Shown: positions 16,391 to 25,958, counted from the first letter of the stretch. The stretch is 64,000 bases of DNA from Saprospiraceae bacterium (GCA_016787575.1 JAEUUO010000028.1:1-64000), one strand, 5' to 3'. Notes: generated by a model not told the origin, from the letters alone. Numbers and translations are program-made.

Positions 16391-19300
16391 ATGAAGAAAG
16401 TTTTATTTGTTTTTCTGTCGCTTTTTTGCATTCTGGCTTCAGCACAAGCTCAGCGAATGGTGAAAGGTACAGTTACTGACAAGAAAGGGGATCCGGTTAT
16501 TGGTGCAAACGTATTGGCGAAAGGCACCAATGTTGGAACGGTCACCGATCTAAATGGAAGTTACAGTTTAAATGTTCCTGCTGGCGTTTCTACACTGGTA
16601 GTCAGTTATACTGGCTACAATACTCAGGAAATTGCACTCGGCGCAAGCAATTTGGTAGACGTTTCGATGGATGAAGGGGTGTTATTAACGGAAACCGTTA
16701 TTACTGCTCTGGGTGTCAAAAGAAACAAAAGTGATGTGGTTTATGCCAATCAATCTGTCAATTCAGAAGATTTGAATTCATCTGCCAGCCGTAGCGTATT
16801 AAATGCTCTTCAAGGTAAAGTGGCAGGTGTAAAAATTGGCCAGGCTTCTGGTGCAGTTGGAGCATCTACCCGCGTTGTATTGAGAGGGGAAACCTCCTTG
16901 ACCCAAGGAAATAATGCATTGATCGTGGTGGACGGCGTACCGATTAATAACAGCGCTACTTCAGGTGGTGGTGGAACTGGAAAAGATGGCGACCGTGACA
17001 ATTATGTTGACTTTGGAAACAGAGGCAACGACATCAATCCGGATGACATTGAAAACGTAACTGTTTTAAAAGGACCTGCTGCTACAACCTTATATGGTTC
17101 AAGAGGTGGTTCCGGTGTAATCTTGATAACAACCAAAGCCGGTAAAAAATCTGATAAACCAAATATTTCTTTCAATTCATCTTACAGCGCAGAGCGTGTT
17201 TTGTTGCTTTATAAATATCAGGAACAATACGGTTCTGGATATGAGTCTTGCAATGGTTGCGGTGGAGGTATTAATATCTTCATGGGTGAAAACTTTGCAT
17301 GGGGCTCTAAATTTGATGGAAGACTCATCCCATGGACTGCAGCTCCGTTTGATGAAAATCACGAATTGATCCCATTGTCAAATGGAAAAATCGAGCAATT
17401 GGTGAGACCTTATAGTGCGGTTAAAGACAATGTTGAAAACTTTTTTGAAATCGGTCAAACGATCCGGAACAATTTTTCAATCAGTGGAGGTAGCGATAAA
17501 TTTACTTATTTGTTATCCTACACAAATTTTGACAACAAAGGAATCGTTTTAAATACTGAATTAAAGAAACACAACATTCAAATGAATGTGGGTGCAAAAT
17601 TCTCTGATAAATGGAGATCAGATTTTAAAATGAATTATTCTAAAATTAATCAAAGAGGTGCTACGGAAGGTGGTTACCCATTTGGTTATTCAGCGGGAAC
17701 ACCTGCGATGGCTTTTGTAACGCAAACACCATCTAACATCCCGTTTAATGAATTAAGAGATTACAATAGCCCGTATCACGATTTTAAAGGATTTTATGGA
17801 CAATATTCCATTAATCCTTATTTTATATTAGACAATCAGGATTTACGCAATTCAGTAGATAATGTAATATCATCTGCATCATTGACCTATAGTCCTGCAC
17901 CAAAATGGAGTTTTACAGGTCGTGTAAGTACTAATTTTGTAACCAGTTCAGTTACTGAGAAAGGTCCAAAATTTGCATACCATACTGCCTATACCTGGGC
18001 TGATGGTGAATTATTAGATGGAGGAAGAACTCCTGAATCTGTATTTAGCTTGGGTTCTTACAAAGAAAGCTCAACCAGAATTACAGATCTTATTTATGAC
18101 GCATATGGAAATTATCATACAGGATTAGGTAAAGATTTTAAATTGAGCAGTACGCTTGGATTAAACTCAATTGACCAGTCTTTTAGACAGGTTTCCGGTA
18201 CAACAGTAGGAGGATTGGTTATTCCAGGATTTTACGATTTGTCTAATTCTACTGAACAAGCTCGTGCAACTAGAAGAACCACTCAATACCGTTTGTATGG
18301 TATTTATTTTAACAATTCTTTGAGTTTCAGAGATTATGCAACTTTTGAATATTCTGCAAGACAAGATTATTCTTCAACCTTACCTGTTGACAACAGAGGT
18401 TTCTTCTATCAGGCAGTTGGATTTTCATTTGTTCCTACCTCAGTAGGCGATTGGAGTTTTGGTCCAATGAATTATTTAAAGTTAAGAGGTGGTGTTGGAA
18501 GCGCAGGTAAAGATGCTCCACTATATAGATTAAATACCTATTACAATTTAAATCCATTGTTATTGGATTTGGGAGATGATTTTCAGATTCGCTTTCCTTT
18601 CAATGAGCAAGCTGGTGCAAGAAAAGATGAAAGAATTGGTAATCCAAGTTTAAAGCCGGAGTTATCGATTACTTCAGAAGTTGGTGCTGATATTGGATTT
18701 TTTAAAGATCGTTTGGAATTAAACGCTACTATTTATAAAATCAATTCAAAAAATCAAATCGTAGATGTAAACATTCCATGGTCTTCTGGTTTTGCATTGA
18801 TTCCAGCCAATATCGGAAAAATGGAAAACAAAGGAATTGAAATAGGAGCAACCATTACTCCACTTCACACAAGAAATTTCAGCTGGAAAATAAATGGTTC
18901 CTGGTCAAAAAATAAAAATAAAGTTATTGAAATCAACGATCCGAATGTCGATGGAGAAGAATTGACAATTTACACCAATTTGGTGCATTTTACAGGTCAT
19001 GGATCCTTAAATCTTGTTGCAGTAGAAGGTCAGCCTTTTGGAACCTTTAAAGGTACCGGATTTACCTATGACAATCAAGGACGTATTGTAGTCAATGCCA
19101 GTGGAAATCCACAAAAAAGTGCTGAATTACAATACCTTGGTAACTACCAACCCAATTTCTTGTACACTATTGGTACAGAATTTAAATTTTGGAATTTTAC
19201 TTTGAATGCCTTACTGGATGGTAAAGATGGTGGTTTGTTTTATTCAGGTACTAAATTGAGTACTGAATTTAACGGAACTGCAAGTACTACGCTAATTAAT

Positions 19301-19666
19301 GATCGTAAAGCTTTTGTTGTAAACAACAGTGTTACTTTAAATGGTGATGTAAATACAAAAGAAACCAGCGCATATTCTTATTTCAGAGGATTGCCTGCAA
19401 GTGCTTATTTGTTGGACGCTTCTTATCTGAAATTCAGAGAATTAAGCTTGTTTTATAATTTCCCATCTTTTAAAGGTAAAAATGGATTTAGTTCATTGTC
19501 ATTGGGAGTATTTGCCAAAAACTTAAAGTTCTGGGTTGCAAAAGAAAATACATTTGCTGATCCAGAAGTTGGAGGAGTAGGAGCAGCTTCTGATGCAGTT
19601 GGTATTGAAACTACAACAACTCCTTCATCAAGAAGTATTGGAGCTGAATTAAGAGTAAAATTCTAA
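16391..19666 (+). CDS. SusC/RagA-family TonB-linked outer membrane protein
   Basis: 1091 residues. The signal peptide ends near SAQAQ (residue ~21). A carboxypeptidase-regulatory-like domain follows (~24-100: 'VKGTVTDKKGDPVIGANVLAKGTNVGTVTDLNGSY'). Next is the TonB plug (~115-240: 'LNALQGKVAGVKI', 'VVLRGETSLTQGNNALIVVDGVPI', 'DIENVTVLKGPAATTLYGSRGGSGVILITTK'), then a 22-strand barrel ending in 'ELRVKF' with the usual terminal Phe. With SusD it forms a lidded pump importing oligosaccharides, peptides or other nutrients. No carbohydrate enzymes are nearby, so the substrate is unknown. First gene of the operon. Confidence 0.95.
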   Translation: MKKVLFVFLSLFCILASAQAQRMVKGTVTDKKGDPVIGANVLAKGTNVGTVTDLNGSYSLNVPAGVSTLVVSYTGYNTQEIALGASNLVDVSMDEGVLLTETVITALGVKRNKSDVVYANQSVNSEDLNSSASRSVLNALQGKVAGVKIGQASGAVGASTRVVLRGETSLTQGNNALIVVDGVPINNSATSGGGGTGKDGDRDNYVDFGNRGNDINPDDIENVTVLKGPAATTLYGSRGGSGVILITTKAGKKSDKPNISFNSSYSAERVLLLYKYQEQYGSGYESCNGCGGGINIFMGENFAWGSKFDGRLIPWTAAPFDENHELIPLSNGKIEQLVRPYSAVKDNVENFFEIGQTIRNNFSISGGSDKFTYLLSYTNFDNKGIVLNTELKKHNIQMNVGAKFSDKWRSDFKMNYSKINQRGATEGGYPFGYSAGTPAMAFVTQTPSNIPFNELRDYNSPYHDFKGFYGQYSINPYFILDNQDLRNSVDNVISSASLTYSPAPKWSFTGRVSTNFVTSSVTEKGPKFAYHTAYTWADGELLDGGRTPESVFSLGSYKESSTRITDLIYDAYGNYHTGLGKDFKLSSTLGLNSIDQSFRQVSGTTVGGLVIPGFYDLSNSTEQARATRRTTQYRLYGIYFNNSLSFRDYATFEYSARQDYSSTLPVDNRGFFYQAVGFSFVPTSVGDWSFGPMNYLKLRGGVGSAGKDAPLYRLNTYYNLNPLLLDLGDDFQIRFPFNEQAGARKDERIGNPSLKPELSITSEVGADIGFFKDRLELNATIYKINSKNQIVDVNIPWSSGFALIPANIGKMENKGIEIGATITPLHTRNFSWKINGSWSKNKNKVIEINDPNVDGEELTIYTNLVHFTGHGSLNLVAVEGQPFGTFKGTGFTYDNQGRIVVNASGNPQKSAELQYLGNYQPNFLYTIGTEFKFWNFTLNALLDGKDGGLFYSGTKLSTEFNGTASTTLINDRKAFVVNNSVTLNGDVNTKETSAYSYFRGLPASAYLLDASYLKFRELSLFYNFPSFKGKNGFSSLSLGVFAKNLKFWVAKENTFADPEVGGVGAASDAVGIETTTTPSSRSIGAELRVKF

Positions 19667-19690
19667 TTAATTAGATTAAAATTTATAACT

Positions 19691-21157
19691 ATGAATTTAT
19701 TTAAAAACAAACATATACTTGCGACTATATTTTTTCTAAGTATATTTATTTCATCATGTGATAATTATCTGGATGTCAATGTTGACCCAAATCAATCGTC
19801 AACATCAGATATAAATTTGCAATTGACTTCCGGACAATTATACACTGCAATTGGTTTTGGTGAACGCTTATTTCCAATCATTGGAATCTGGTGTCAATAT
19901 CAAACAGGTGGCCCTGGTGTTTCTTTAGGAGACCCGGACCAACACATTTTGTCTTCATCAGAAGGAAACCAAATATTTCGTTCTGTTTATCGTGCTGCAA
20001 ATAATTTTAATTATATCATTAAAAATGCACCGGAAGAAAAATTTTATGTGGCCATAGCTAAAATCATGAAAGCCTATGGCATTCAAACTTGTGTAGATTT
20101 ATTTGGGGACATTCCTTACACAGAAGCATTAAAAGGGGATATCTCTGATGGTTCAATTTTACATCCTAAGTATGACAATGCCAAAGATGTAATATATCCT
20201 GCTTTAGCGGCAGAATTAATTGAAGCAGCTAAAATATTGCATGATGGTGGTGCTTTCAGAAAACCAGGTACTGATGATTTAGTGTTTGGTGGCGATTTGG
20301 CAAAATGGGAAAAATTTGCAAATTCCTTGTTGCTTAAATTGTATTTGAGACAGGGAGCTACTCAGAAAGTAAAAGATCTGGTAGCTGCAGATCCGCCTTT
20401 TATTAGTGCGAATGCAGATGCAGCTAAGGTTAATTTTCCTGGAGGTTCTACAGGTAGTAATCCATTTTGGACAGCTGCAAAAAGTACCGCTTTGGGTAAT
20501 TTTTATGTTGCCACTACAACTACATTGGATTATTTGGAAAGTACCAATGATCCAAGAATTGATTATTTCTACGATCGTAACGATGCTGGTGATCACAAAG
20601 GAATCAATCCTGGAGATGTTGAAAATGCTCCAACAAGTTCTGCTACTTTATCAAAACCTGCAGGAGCCTTGAAAAAAGAAGGCGGGTTGATATTCAGTCC
20701 AACTGCACCGGTTGTGTTTATGACTGCTTGGGAAAGCCATTTGCTTTTGGCAGAAGCTGCAGTATTAGGAGCTGCCGGCGATGCTAAAGCATCCTATGAA
20801 GCAGCAGTTAAAGCAAACTTTGCAGCCTTAGGAGTTACTGCTGGCGCAGATGCTACTTATTTGGCAGGTAAAGGCGCTTACGATGCAGCCAATCCAATGA
20901 AATCCATCGGTTTGCAGAAATGGGTTTGTATGAACGGAACACAACCAATTGAATCCTGGATTGAAACCAGAAGAATGGATAATGCAGGCAATCCGATATT
21001 TACTAGCACAGGTGGAATATTTAAAAGCCCAACTAAAAACGCTTTAGGGAACGGAATCTATCCGAGTATTATGCCTTATCCGGAAATTGAGGAAAGTTTA
21101 AATCAAAGTTTTATTGGACAACATGCGTTAACAGCTAAAGTATTTTGGGATAATTAA
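19691..21157 (+). CDS. SusD/RagB-family outer membrane lipoprotein
   Basis: 488 residues. A lipoprotein signal (FISSC, Cys at ~23) is followed by 'DNYLDVNVDPNQSS'. The helical SusD scaffold is recognisable: 'NFNYIIKNAPEEKFYVAIAKIMKAYGIQTCVDLFGDIPYTEAL' (TPR-like helices, residues ~99-141), 'FANSLLLKLYLRQG' and 'WESHLLLAEAAVLGA'. It has the shorter SusD-like form with the C-terminal 'PEIEESLNQS' (PYPE.E...N). It serves as the surface lid that captures substrate for the SusC pore encoded 24 bp upstream. Confidence 0.94.
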   Translation: MNLFKNKHILATIFFLSIFISSCDNYLDVNVDPNQSSTSDINLQLTSGQLYTAIGFGERLFPIIGIWCQYQTGGPGVSLGDPDQHILSSSEGNQIFRSVYRAANNFNYIIKNAPEEKFYVAIAKIMKAYGIQTCVDLFGDIPYTEALKGDISDGSILHPKYDNAKDVIYPALAAELIEAAKILHDGGAFRKPGTDDLVFGGDLAKWEKFANSLLLKLYLRQGATQKVKDLVAADPPFISANADAAKVNFPGGSTGSNPFWTAAKSTALGNFYVATTTTLDYLESTNDPRIDYFYDRNDAGDHKGINPGDVENAPTSSATLSKPAGALKKEGGLIFSPTAPVVFMTAWESHLLLAEAAVLGAAGDAKASYEAAVKANFAALGVTAGADATYLAGKGAYDAANPMKSIGLQKWVCMNGTQPIESWIETRRMDNAGNPIFTSTGGIFKSPTKNALGNGIYPSIMPYPEIEESLNQSFIGQHALTAKVFWDN

Positions 21158-21176
21158 TTAAAACATACATCCAATT

Positions 21177-21995
21177 ATGAAAAATATATTTTATTATTTC
21201 GCAACGCTTCTATTTATTGCATTAACGACCAACTCGTGCAAAGATGAAGCAATAGATTCTGTGGCTAAGCCAATTATTCTGCCTTTTATAGCAGAAAAAC
21301 TGATGGCTGATTCTTATGTTTATGGACAAGGTCAGGCAACATTACTTACAGATCTGCCAAACGTTGTTGCCATAGCGGTTGATACGGTATACGGCATGGA
21401 AGGTGGACATGGTGGAAAAACTGGATTTGACACCGTAGAGATTTTAAAAACTGAAAGTACGGGCATTCCAGATCTTACTGATATAGGTGGATATGGGATT
21501 ACATTCCAAAAATTTAATAAAGGAGGTTATAAGGTTTCTACAGGAGCTAATATAGTAATTGCAGGACCTATTTCAAATCCAGGTCCTACAAGCATTGAAG
21601 GAAATTACAAGCGGACATCAAATGGATTTATTCAAGAAATTAAAAAGGTATTTGATGGCGTTTACATAATTGGAAATCCAGGTGGGGCTGCTTCTGTGGC
21701 TTATCTCCCTTACTTATTGTATAATTACAAAAATACATCAGGTGGGGATTCACTTGCCTTTCCAGTTCAAACTGATTTGTGTGGGGGAGGTCTGCGATTG
21801 GTTTCACCTACAGCTCCTGTTGCGCTTACTGCAGGAGAATACGATGCGTATCCTCCAATCATTTCCAATACAGCACCTTTAACTTTACAATGGAAAGTAT
21901 TTGAGTTTCCTTCCGCGAATAACTCAGCTGTCCATCCAGATGCAGCTTTGTGTAATTGGGGGCATACTGCAATCCGAACTTTTGAAAAACAATAA
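21177..21995 (+). CDS. Lipoprotein encoded with SusC/SusD, function unknown
   Basis: 272 residues; lipobox TNSC with mature Cys near 21. It starts 19 bp after the SusD stop and before the operon terminator, so it is the third gene of the transcript. The sequence is rich in Gly, Pro and aromatic residues ('GMEGGHGGKTGFDTVEIL', 'GGYGITFQKFNKGGYKVSTGANIVIAGPIS') with no enzyme motif that I recognise. By position it may be a surface substrate-binding protein (a SusE/F analogue), but that is inference from context. One GGHGG/His-rich stretch might bind metal. Confidence 0.7.
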   Translation: MKNIFYYFATLLFIALTTNSCKDEAIDSVAKPIILPFIAEKLMADSYVYGQGQATLLTDLPNVVAIAVDTVYGMEGGHGGKTGFDTVEILKTESTGIPDLTDIGGYGITFQKFNKGGYKVSTGANIVIAGPISNPGPTSIEGNYKRTSNGFIQEIKKVFDGVYIIGNPGGAASVAYLPYLLYNYKNTSGGDSLAFPVQTDLCGGGLRLVSPTAPVALTAGEYDAYPPIISNTAPLTLQWKVFEFPSANNSAVHPDAALCNWGHTAIRTFEKQ

Positions 21996-22020
21996 GTTAT
22001 ATTGTTATTTTATTAAATTA

Positions 22021-22056
22021 AAAATAGTGGGGTTATTAAATCCCACTATTTTTTTT
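22021..22056 (+). terminator. Rho-independent terminator of the SusCD operon
   Basis: AAAATAGTGGG and CCCACTATTTT form a perfect stem around an ~10-nt loop, followed by T8. The palindromic A/T flanks may let it act both ways. Confidence 0.85.
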
Positions 22057-22084
22057 GGTAATAGTAAATTACACTATATCTTTG
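22054..22084 (+). promoter_or_regulatory. Promoter of rpsU
   Basis: TTTG (22054-22057), 19 bp, TATCTTTG (22077-22084): full consensus for the Bacteroidota primary sigma factor. The -33 box lies inside the T-tract of the preceding terminator. The rpsU ATG is 30 bp downstream. Confidence 0.75.
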
Positions 22085-22114
22085 CATTCCAATTTTGATT
22101 AAATAAACCAAATT

Positions 22115-22306
22115 ATGTTAATAATTGACGTCAAAGACGTAGAATCCATTGATAGAGCCCTCAAAAAGTACAAAAAGAAGTTTGAGCAATCTCAAACATT
22201 GAGACAGTTAAGAAACCGCAAGCATTTTACCAAACCATCAGTGGAAAGGCGTTCTGAAATCCTGAAAGCAATGTACCGTCAGGATTACATTTCAAAGAAC
22301 ATATAA
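22115..22306 (+). CDS. rpsU: Ribosomal protein bS21
   Basis: 63 residues, typical length. 'DVESIDRALKKYKKKFEQSQTLRQLRNRKHFTKPSVERR' is the standard basic S21 sequence. It binds the 30S platform near the 3' end of 16S rRNA. In some Bacteroidota bS21 helps hide the anti-Shine-Dalgarno sequence and the rpsU mRNA itself carries a strong Shine-Dalgarno; here the bases before the ATG (AATAAACCAAATT) contain none, so that feedback is not evident. First gene of an rpsU-xerC-hpf cluster. Confidence 0.95.
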   Translation: MLIIDVKDVESIDRALKKYKKKFEQSQTLRQLRNRKHFTKPSVERRSEILKAMYRQDYISKNI

Positions 22307-22362
22307 TTTATTTCAATAATATTTAACTAGTTTAATATCCATTCTTTAGATTTGTTCTAGAG

Positions 22363-23253
22363 ATGGAAAAACTGGATTTATTTGTGCGTTATCTCCAAAC
22401 GCAAAAGAAGTATTCTGAACATACCATTGAGGCTTATGCCCTTGATTTAAAGCAATTTAAAGAATTTCTTGGCGATCAATACCAACAGACGTTGGATGAG
22501 CCATTTTCAAGCTTGCATCTTAGAAGTTGGATGGCAACCTTGGGAAAAAATGGAATTGACAACAGATCCATTCGAAGAAAACTTTCCAGTTTAAACCATT
22601 TTTGTAAGTTTCTTATGAAACGCAATTTATTGGATGAAAACCCATTACTTAAACTGATTCGTCCAAAGCTTAAAAAACGTCTGCCGGTTGTTTTGCGCGA
22701 ACAAGATCTTAATCTTCAGCCAATTACAGATTTTAGCGATCTGCCTTACAACGATTGCCTGATGGAAACCATTGTTTGGACCTTCTACGGATTGGGTTTG
22801 AGGCGCAATGAGTTGATCGAATTAAAGCTCAGGGATGTCCATTTTAAAGCAGGCCAGTTAAAAGTTTTGGGAAAAGGAAATAAAGAGCGAATTCTTCCAT
22901 TTGGAAATGAACTAGCAGAAATTTTTCTGCGTTATTTAAATGTGAGGAGTGATTTTAAAATACCCGAAACCGATACATTTTTTGTCTTGCAAAACGGAAA
23001 TAAATTATACCCTAAAATGGTTTACCTCCTGGTAAACAAATGGTTAAAGACTAAATCCAGCATTACAAAGAAAAGTCCCCATGTCTTGAGACATAGCTTT
23101 GCGACGCATATTTCAAACAAGGGAGCGGATATTTATGCTGTTAAAGAGCTTTTAGGTCATTCCTCTTTAACAGCCACTCAAATTTATACGCACAGTTCGA
23201 TTGAACAATTAAAAAATGCTTACCGTTTGGCTCACCCGAGAGCTGGTAATTAA
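22363..23253 (+). CDS. xerC: Tyrosine recombinase XerC/XerD type
   Basis: 296 residues, standard Xer length. N-terminal SAM-like DNA-binding domain ~1-85 ('YLQTQKKYSEHTIEAYALDLKQF'). Catalytic domain ~105-296 with the full set: Arg147 (GLRRNEL), Lys171 (GKGNKER), His240 and Arg243 (HVLRHSFATH), His266 (LLGHSSL) and nucleophile Tyr275 (QIYTH). It resolves chromosome dimers at dif with its partner. Its position between rpsU and hpf is the conserved housekeeping location in Bacteroidota. I see no extra insertion of the kind that marks integron integrases. XerC versus XerD cannot be settled without comparison. Confidence 0.92.
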   Translation: MEKLDLFVRYLQTQKKYSEHTIEAYALDLKQFKEFLGDQYQQTLDEPFSSLHLRSWMATLGKNGIDNRSIRRKLSSLNHFCKFLMKRNLLDENPLLKLIRPKLKKRLPVVLREQDLNLQPITDFSDLPYNDCLMETIVWTFYGLGLRRNELIELKLRDVHFKAGQLKVLGKGNKERILPFGNELAEIFLRYLNVRSDFKIPETDTFFVLQNGNKLYPKMVYLLVNKWLKTKSSITKKSPHVLRHSFATHISNKGADIYAVKELLGHSSLTATQIYTHSSIEQLKNAYRLAHPRAGN

Positions 23254-23288
23254 ATATTATTTATAAACCTAATATCTAAATTTAGCTT

Positions 23289-23597
23289 ATGGTAACTACA
23301 ATTCAATCAATCCACTTTAACGCAGACGAAAAATTAATTAACCTGATTGAAGGTAAATTGAGCAGATTAACTCATTACTTACAAGATAAAGCTCTGGAAG
23401 CCAAAGTGGTACTTCGCTTAGAACAAGTGGGGCGCATTCAAGACAAGGTGGTTGAAGTTATAATTAATTTGCCAGGACAACCCCTGATTGCTAAATGTAC
23501 GAGAAAGAGTTTTGAAGAAGCATTGTTGCTGGTTGTCGCTAGTTTAAAAAAACAATTGCTTCGATATAAAGAAAAAATTCAGCAAAAACACAGCTAA
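23289..23597 (+). CDS. hpf: Ribosome hibernation-promoting factor / RaiA family (short form)
   Basis: 102 residues. It has the S30AE fold pattern: 'IQSIHFNADEKLINLIEGKLSRLTHYL' then 'AKVVLRLEQ' and 'VVEVIINLPGQPLIAKCTRKSFEEALLLVVASLKKQLLRYKEK'. This is the short form lacking the dimerising C-terminal domain. It binds the decoding channel of idle 30S subunits in slow growth. It follows xerC by 35 bp, probably in the same transcript. Confidence 0.9.
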   Translation: MVTTIQSIHFNADEKLINLIEGKLSRLTHYLQDKALEAKVVLRLEQVGRIQDKVVEVIINLPGQPLIAKCTRKSFEEALLLVVASLKKQLLRYKEKIQQKHS

Positions 23598-23714
23598 ACC
23601 AGGCAATCAAGCTAATTATTATTCCTTAAGTTATTAATTTTCAAGACATTACAATTCATAAAAGAGATTAACAAATACTTGATATTTTTTTCAAGTCATT
23701 TTTTTAAATAGTTA

Positions 23715-23722
23715 TATCTTTG
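23715..23722 (+). promoter_or_regulatory. Promoter -7 box of the tRNA-tuf cluster
   Basis: TATCTTTG, a consensus -7 box, 49 bp before the first tRNA. The -33 region (around 23690-23696) is T-rich but not clearly TTTG. Confidence 0.6.
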
Positions 23723-23771
23723 CAATCTCTTTTTTGGAGGGTATAAGCGTATGCCCTTTTGTGTATTTTAA

Positions 23772-23844
23772 GCCAGTGTAGCTCAGTTGGTAGAGCAGCT
23801 GACTTGTAATCAGCTGGTCGGGGGTTCGAGTCCGTCCACTGGCT
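23772..23844 (+). tRNA. tRNA-Thr (TGT)
   Basis: Complete cloverleaf: acceptor GCCAGTG/CACTGGC, anticodon stem GCTGA/TCAGC with loop CTTGTAA (anticodon TGT), T-loop GTTCGAGTC. CCA is not encoded. First of four tRNA genes before tuf. Confidence 0.96.
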
Positions 23845-23859
23845 CGGTTGCTGTAGTAG

Positions 23860-23942
23860 GGGGGTGCGCCGGAGTGGGAGAGCCGGGCCAGACTGTAAAT
23901 CTGGTGTCTTTGACTGAATGGGTTCGAATCCAATCACCCCCA
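23860..23942 (+). tRNA. tRNA-Tyr (GTA)
   Basis: Acceptor GGGGGTG/CACCCCC, anticodon arm CCAGA-CTGTAAA-TCTGG (GTA), long class II variable arm, TTCGAATCC T-loop. CCA is not encoded. 83 nt. Confidence 0.95.
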
Positions 23943-24106
23943 CATTTTAGTGTCTAATTTTGGGCATTGGCCTTTAAGAAATACTAAAAATTGTGGGAAA
24001 ACTTGTACAGTCATTTAGAATTAAAATACACAAATCGATTGTCCAAAAATGGGATAAATATTTGTTAGAAAACGTTCTGACTTTTCACATTAACACAAAC
24101 CGAATT

Positions 24107-24179
24107 GCGGGAGTAGCTCAGTTGGTAGAGCATTAGCCTTCCAAGCTAAGGGTCGCGGGTTCGAGTCTCGTCTCCCGCT
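24107..24179 (+). tRNA. tRNA-Gly (TCC)
   Basis: Acceptor GCGGGAG/CTCCCGC, anticodon arm TTAGC-CTTCCAA-GCTAA (TCC), GTTCGAGTC T-loop. CCA is not encoded. Confidence 0.96.
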
Positions 24180-24301
24180 CAAAAATTTGAAAGAATGTTC
24201 GGATTAGCTGTAAAATGGAATTCAGAATGCTAAAGTAAAACTCAATAAACGTATTGAGATAAAAATAAAAGAAGGTAAAAATCAGATCCTTCTATTTCTT
24301 A

Positions 24302-24373
<72 letters not shown>

Positions 24374-24422
24374 CATAAAAATTGAAATTATCATTTAACC
24401 ATAAAAGTAAAATTAGTCACCA

Positions 24423-25616
24423 ATGGCAAAGGAAACATTTAATCGGTCGAAACCTCACGTCAACATAGGTACCATCGGTCACGTTGACCACGGTAAAACG
24501 ACATTGACCTCCGCTATAACATCCGTTTTGGCAGAGCAAGGATTGGCTCAGAAAAAAGATTACGATTCAATCGACAATGCTCCTGAAGAAAAGGAGAGAG
24601 GTATTACTATTAATACCGCACACGTTGAGTATGAAACAAAAAACAGACACTACGCACACGTAGATTGTCCAGGTCACGCCGACTATGTTAAAAACATGGT
24701 TACGGGAGCTGCTCAAATGGACGGTGCAATTTTGGTAGTTGCTGCAACAGATGGTCCTATGCCTCAAACACGCGAACACATTCTTTTGGCACGTCAGGTT
24801 GGTGTACCAAGAATTGTGGTTTTCATGAACAAAGTTGACTTGGTTGATGATCCTGAAATGTTGGATTTAGTAGAAATGGAGGTTCGTGAATTATTGGATA
24901 AATACGAATACAAAGGAGATATATCTGTAATTAAAGGTTCAGCTTTAAAAGCATTGGAAGGTGAAGCTTCTGGAAAACAAGCCATCTATGATTTGATGGA
25001 AGCTGTTGATAAGGAAATTCCTGAGCCGGTTCGTTTGGTTGATCAACCATTTTTGATGCCTGTTGAAGACGTATTTTCTATCACAGGTCGTGGTACCGTT
25101 GCAACTGGAAGAATTGAAAGAGGTGTTATAAAAGTTGGTGAAAACGTTGAGATTATTGGAATGATGCCTCCTGGTTCAAAGCCTTTGACTTCCACTTGTA
25201 CAGGAGTTGAAATGTTCCGTAAATTATTAGATCGTGGTGAAGCAGGTGATAATGCAGGTATCTTGTTAAGAGGTATTGAGAAAGATGATATCAGAAGAGG
25301 AATGGTAATTTGTGCTCCAAATTCTGTTAAACCTCACATGAAATTTAAATGTGAAGTATACGTATTGTCAAAAGACGAAGGTGGACGCCATACACCATTC
25401 TTTAAAGGTTACAGACCTCAGTTCTATTTCAGAACAACGGATGTAACAGGAGAATGCTTACTACCTGAAGGAGTAGAAATGGTTATGCCTGGTGATAATA
25501 TTTCTTTGGAAGTTACTTTGATTAACCCAATTGCAATGGAGAAAGGTCTTCGTTTTGCGATCAGGGAAGGTGGCCGTACCGTAGGTGCAGGTCAGGTAAC
25601 TGAAATATTGGATTAA
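24423..25616 (+). CDS. tuf: Elongation factor Tu
   Basis: 397 residues. It delivers aminoacyl-tRNA to the ribosome. GTPase domain: [10 protein letters not shown] (residues ~18-27), switch I '[18 protein letters not shown]', DCPGHADY (~80-87), NKVD (~135-138) and the SAL-type motif (GSALKALEG). Domains 2 and 3 follow to the end ('[14 protein letters not shown]'). It sits in the classic place between the Thr/Tyr/Gly/Thr tRNAs and tRNA-Trp-secE-nusG. No Shine-Dalgarno precedes the ATG despite the very high expression expected. Confidence 0.98.
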   Translation: MAKETFNRSKPHVNIGTIGHVDHGKTTLTSAITSVLAEQGLAQKKDYDSIDNAPEEKERGITINTAHVEYETKNRHYAHVDCPGHADYVKNMVTGAAQMDGAILVVAATDGPMPQTREHILLARQVGVPRIVVFMNKVDLVDDPEMLDLVEMEVRELLDKYEYKGDISVIKGSALKALEGEASGKQAIYDLMEAVDKEIPEPVRLVDQPFLMPVEDVFSITGRGTVATGRIERGVIKVGENVEIIGMMPPGSKPLTSTCTGVEMFRKLLDRGEAGDNAGILLRGIEKDDIRRGMVICAPNSVKPHMKFKCEVYVLSKDEGGRHTPFFKGYRPQFYFRTTDVTGECLLPEGVEMVMPGDNISLEVTLINPIAMEKGLRFAIREGGRTVGAGQVTEILD

Positions 25617-25673
25617 AATTATTTGTAAAACTCAAATCAGGAATATTCATTTGAATTTCTTGATTTGAGATTT

Positions 25674-25746
25674 ACGGGCATAGCTCAACTGGCAGAGCGA
25701 CGGTCTCCAAAACCGTAGGCTGAGGGTTCAAGTCCTTCTGCCCGTG
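25674..25746 (+). tRNA. tRNA-Trp (CCA)
   Basis: Acceptor ACGGGCA/TGCCCGT, anticodon arm ACGGT-CTCCAAA-ACCGT (CCA), GTTCAAGTC T-loop. Lies between tuf and secE, 13 bp before the secE ATG, so it is probably processed from the shared transcript. Confidence 0.96.
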
Positions 25747-25759
25747 CAAAAAGATAACA

Positions 25760-25948
25760 ATGGATAAAATCTTATTGTATTTAAAAGAGAGTTACAATGA
25801 GCTAATGGAAAAAGTTTCCTGGCCCACAAGTCAAAACCTGGTAGATTCTGCTAAGGTTGTTGTGGTATCAGCACTTATGTTAGCCGTAGTTGTCTTTGCT
25901 ATGGACTTTGTAGTAAACCAGATTCTGAGTTTTATCTACAGTTTATAA
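25760..25948 (+). CDS. secE: Preprotein translocase subunit SecE
   Basis: 62 residues, the short single-span form. The amphipathic N-terminal helix with 'ESYNELMEKVSWPTSQNLVDSAKVV' carries the conserved 'E..KV.WPt' clamp motif, followed by one membrane segment (~35-60). It clamps SecY in the Sec translocon. 10 bp before nusG. Confidence 0.95.
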   Translation: MDKILLYLKESYNELMEKVSWPTSQNLVDSAKVVVVSALMLAVVVFAMDFVVNQILSFIYSL

Positions 25949-25958
25949 TACCTAAAGG

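Noticed and set aside
22363..23253. Tyrosine recombinase as the integrase of the attC-like array
   Set aside because: It has standard XerC/D length and sits in a housekeeping cluster 15 kb away from the array; nothing marks it as IntI.
23704..23943. Two overlapping minus-strand ORFs
   Set aside because: They are antisense to tRNA-Thr and tRNA-Tyr; the translated 'TPDQLITSQLLYQLSYTG'-type sequence is a well-known artefact of tRNA genes.
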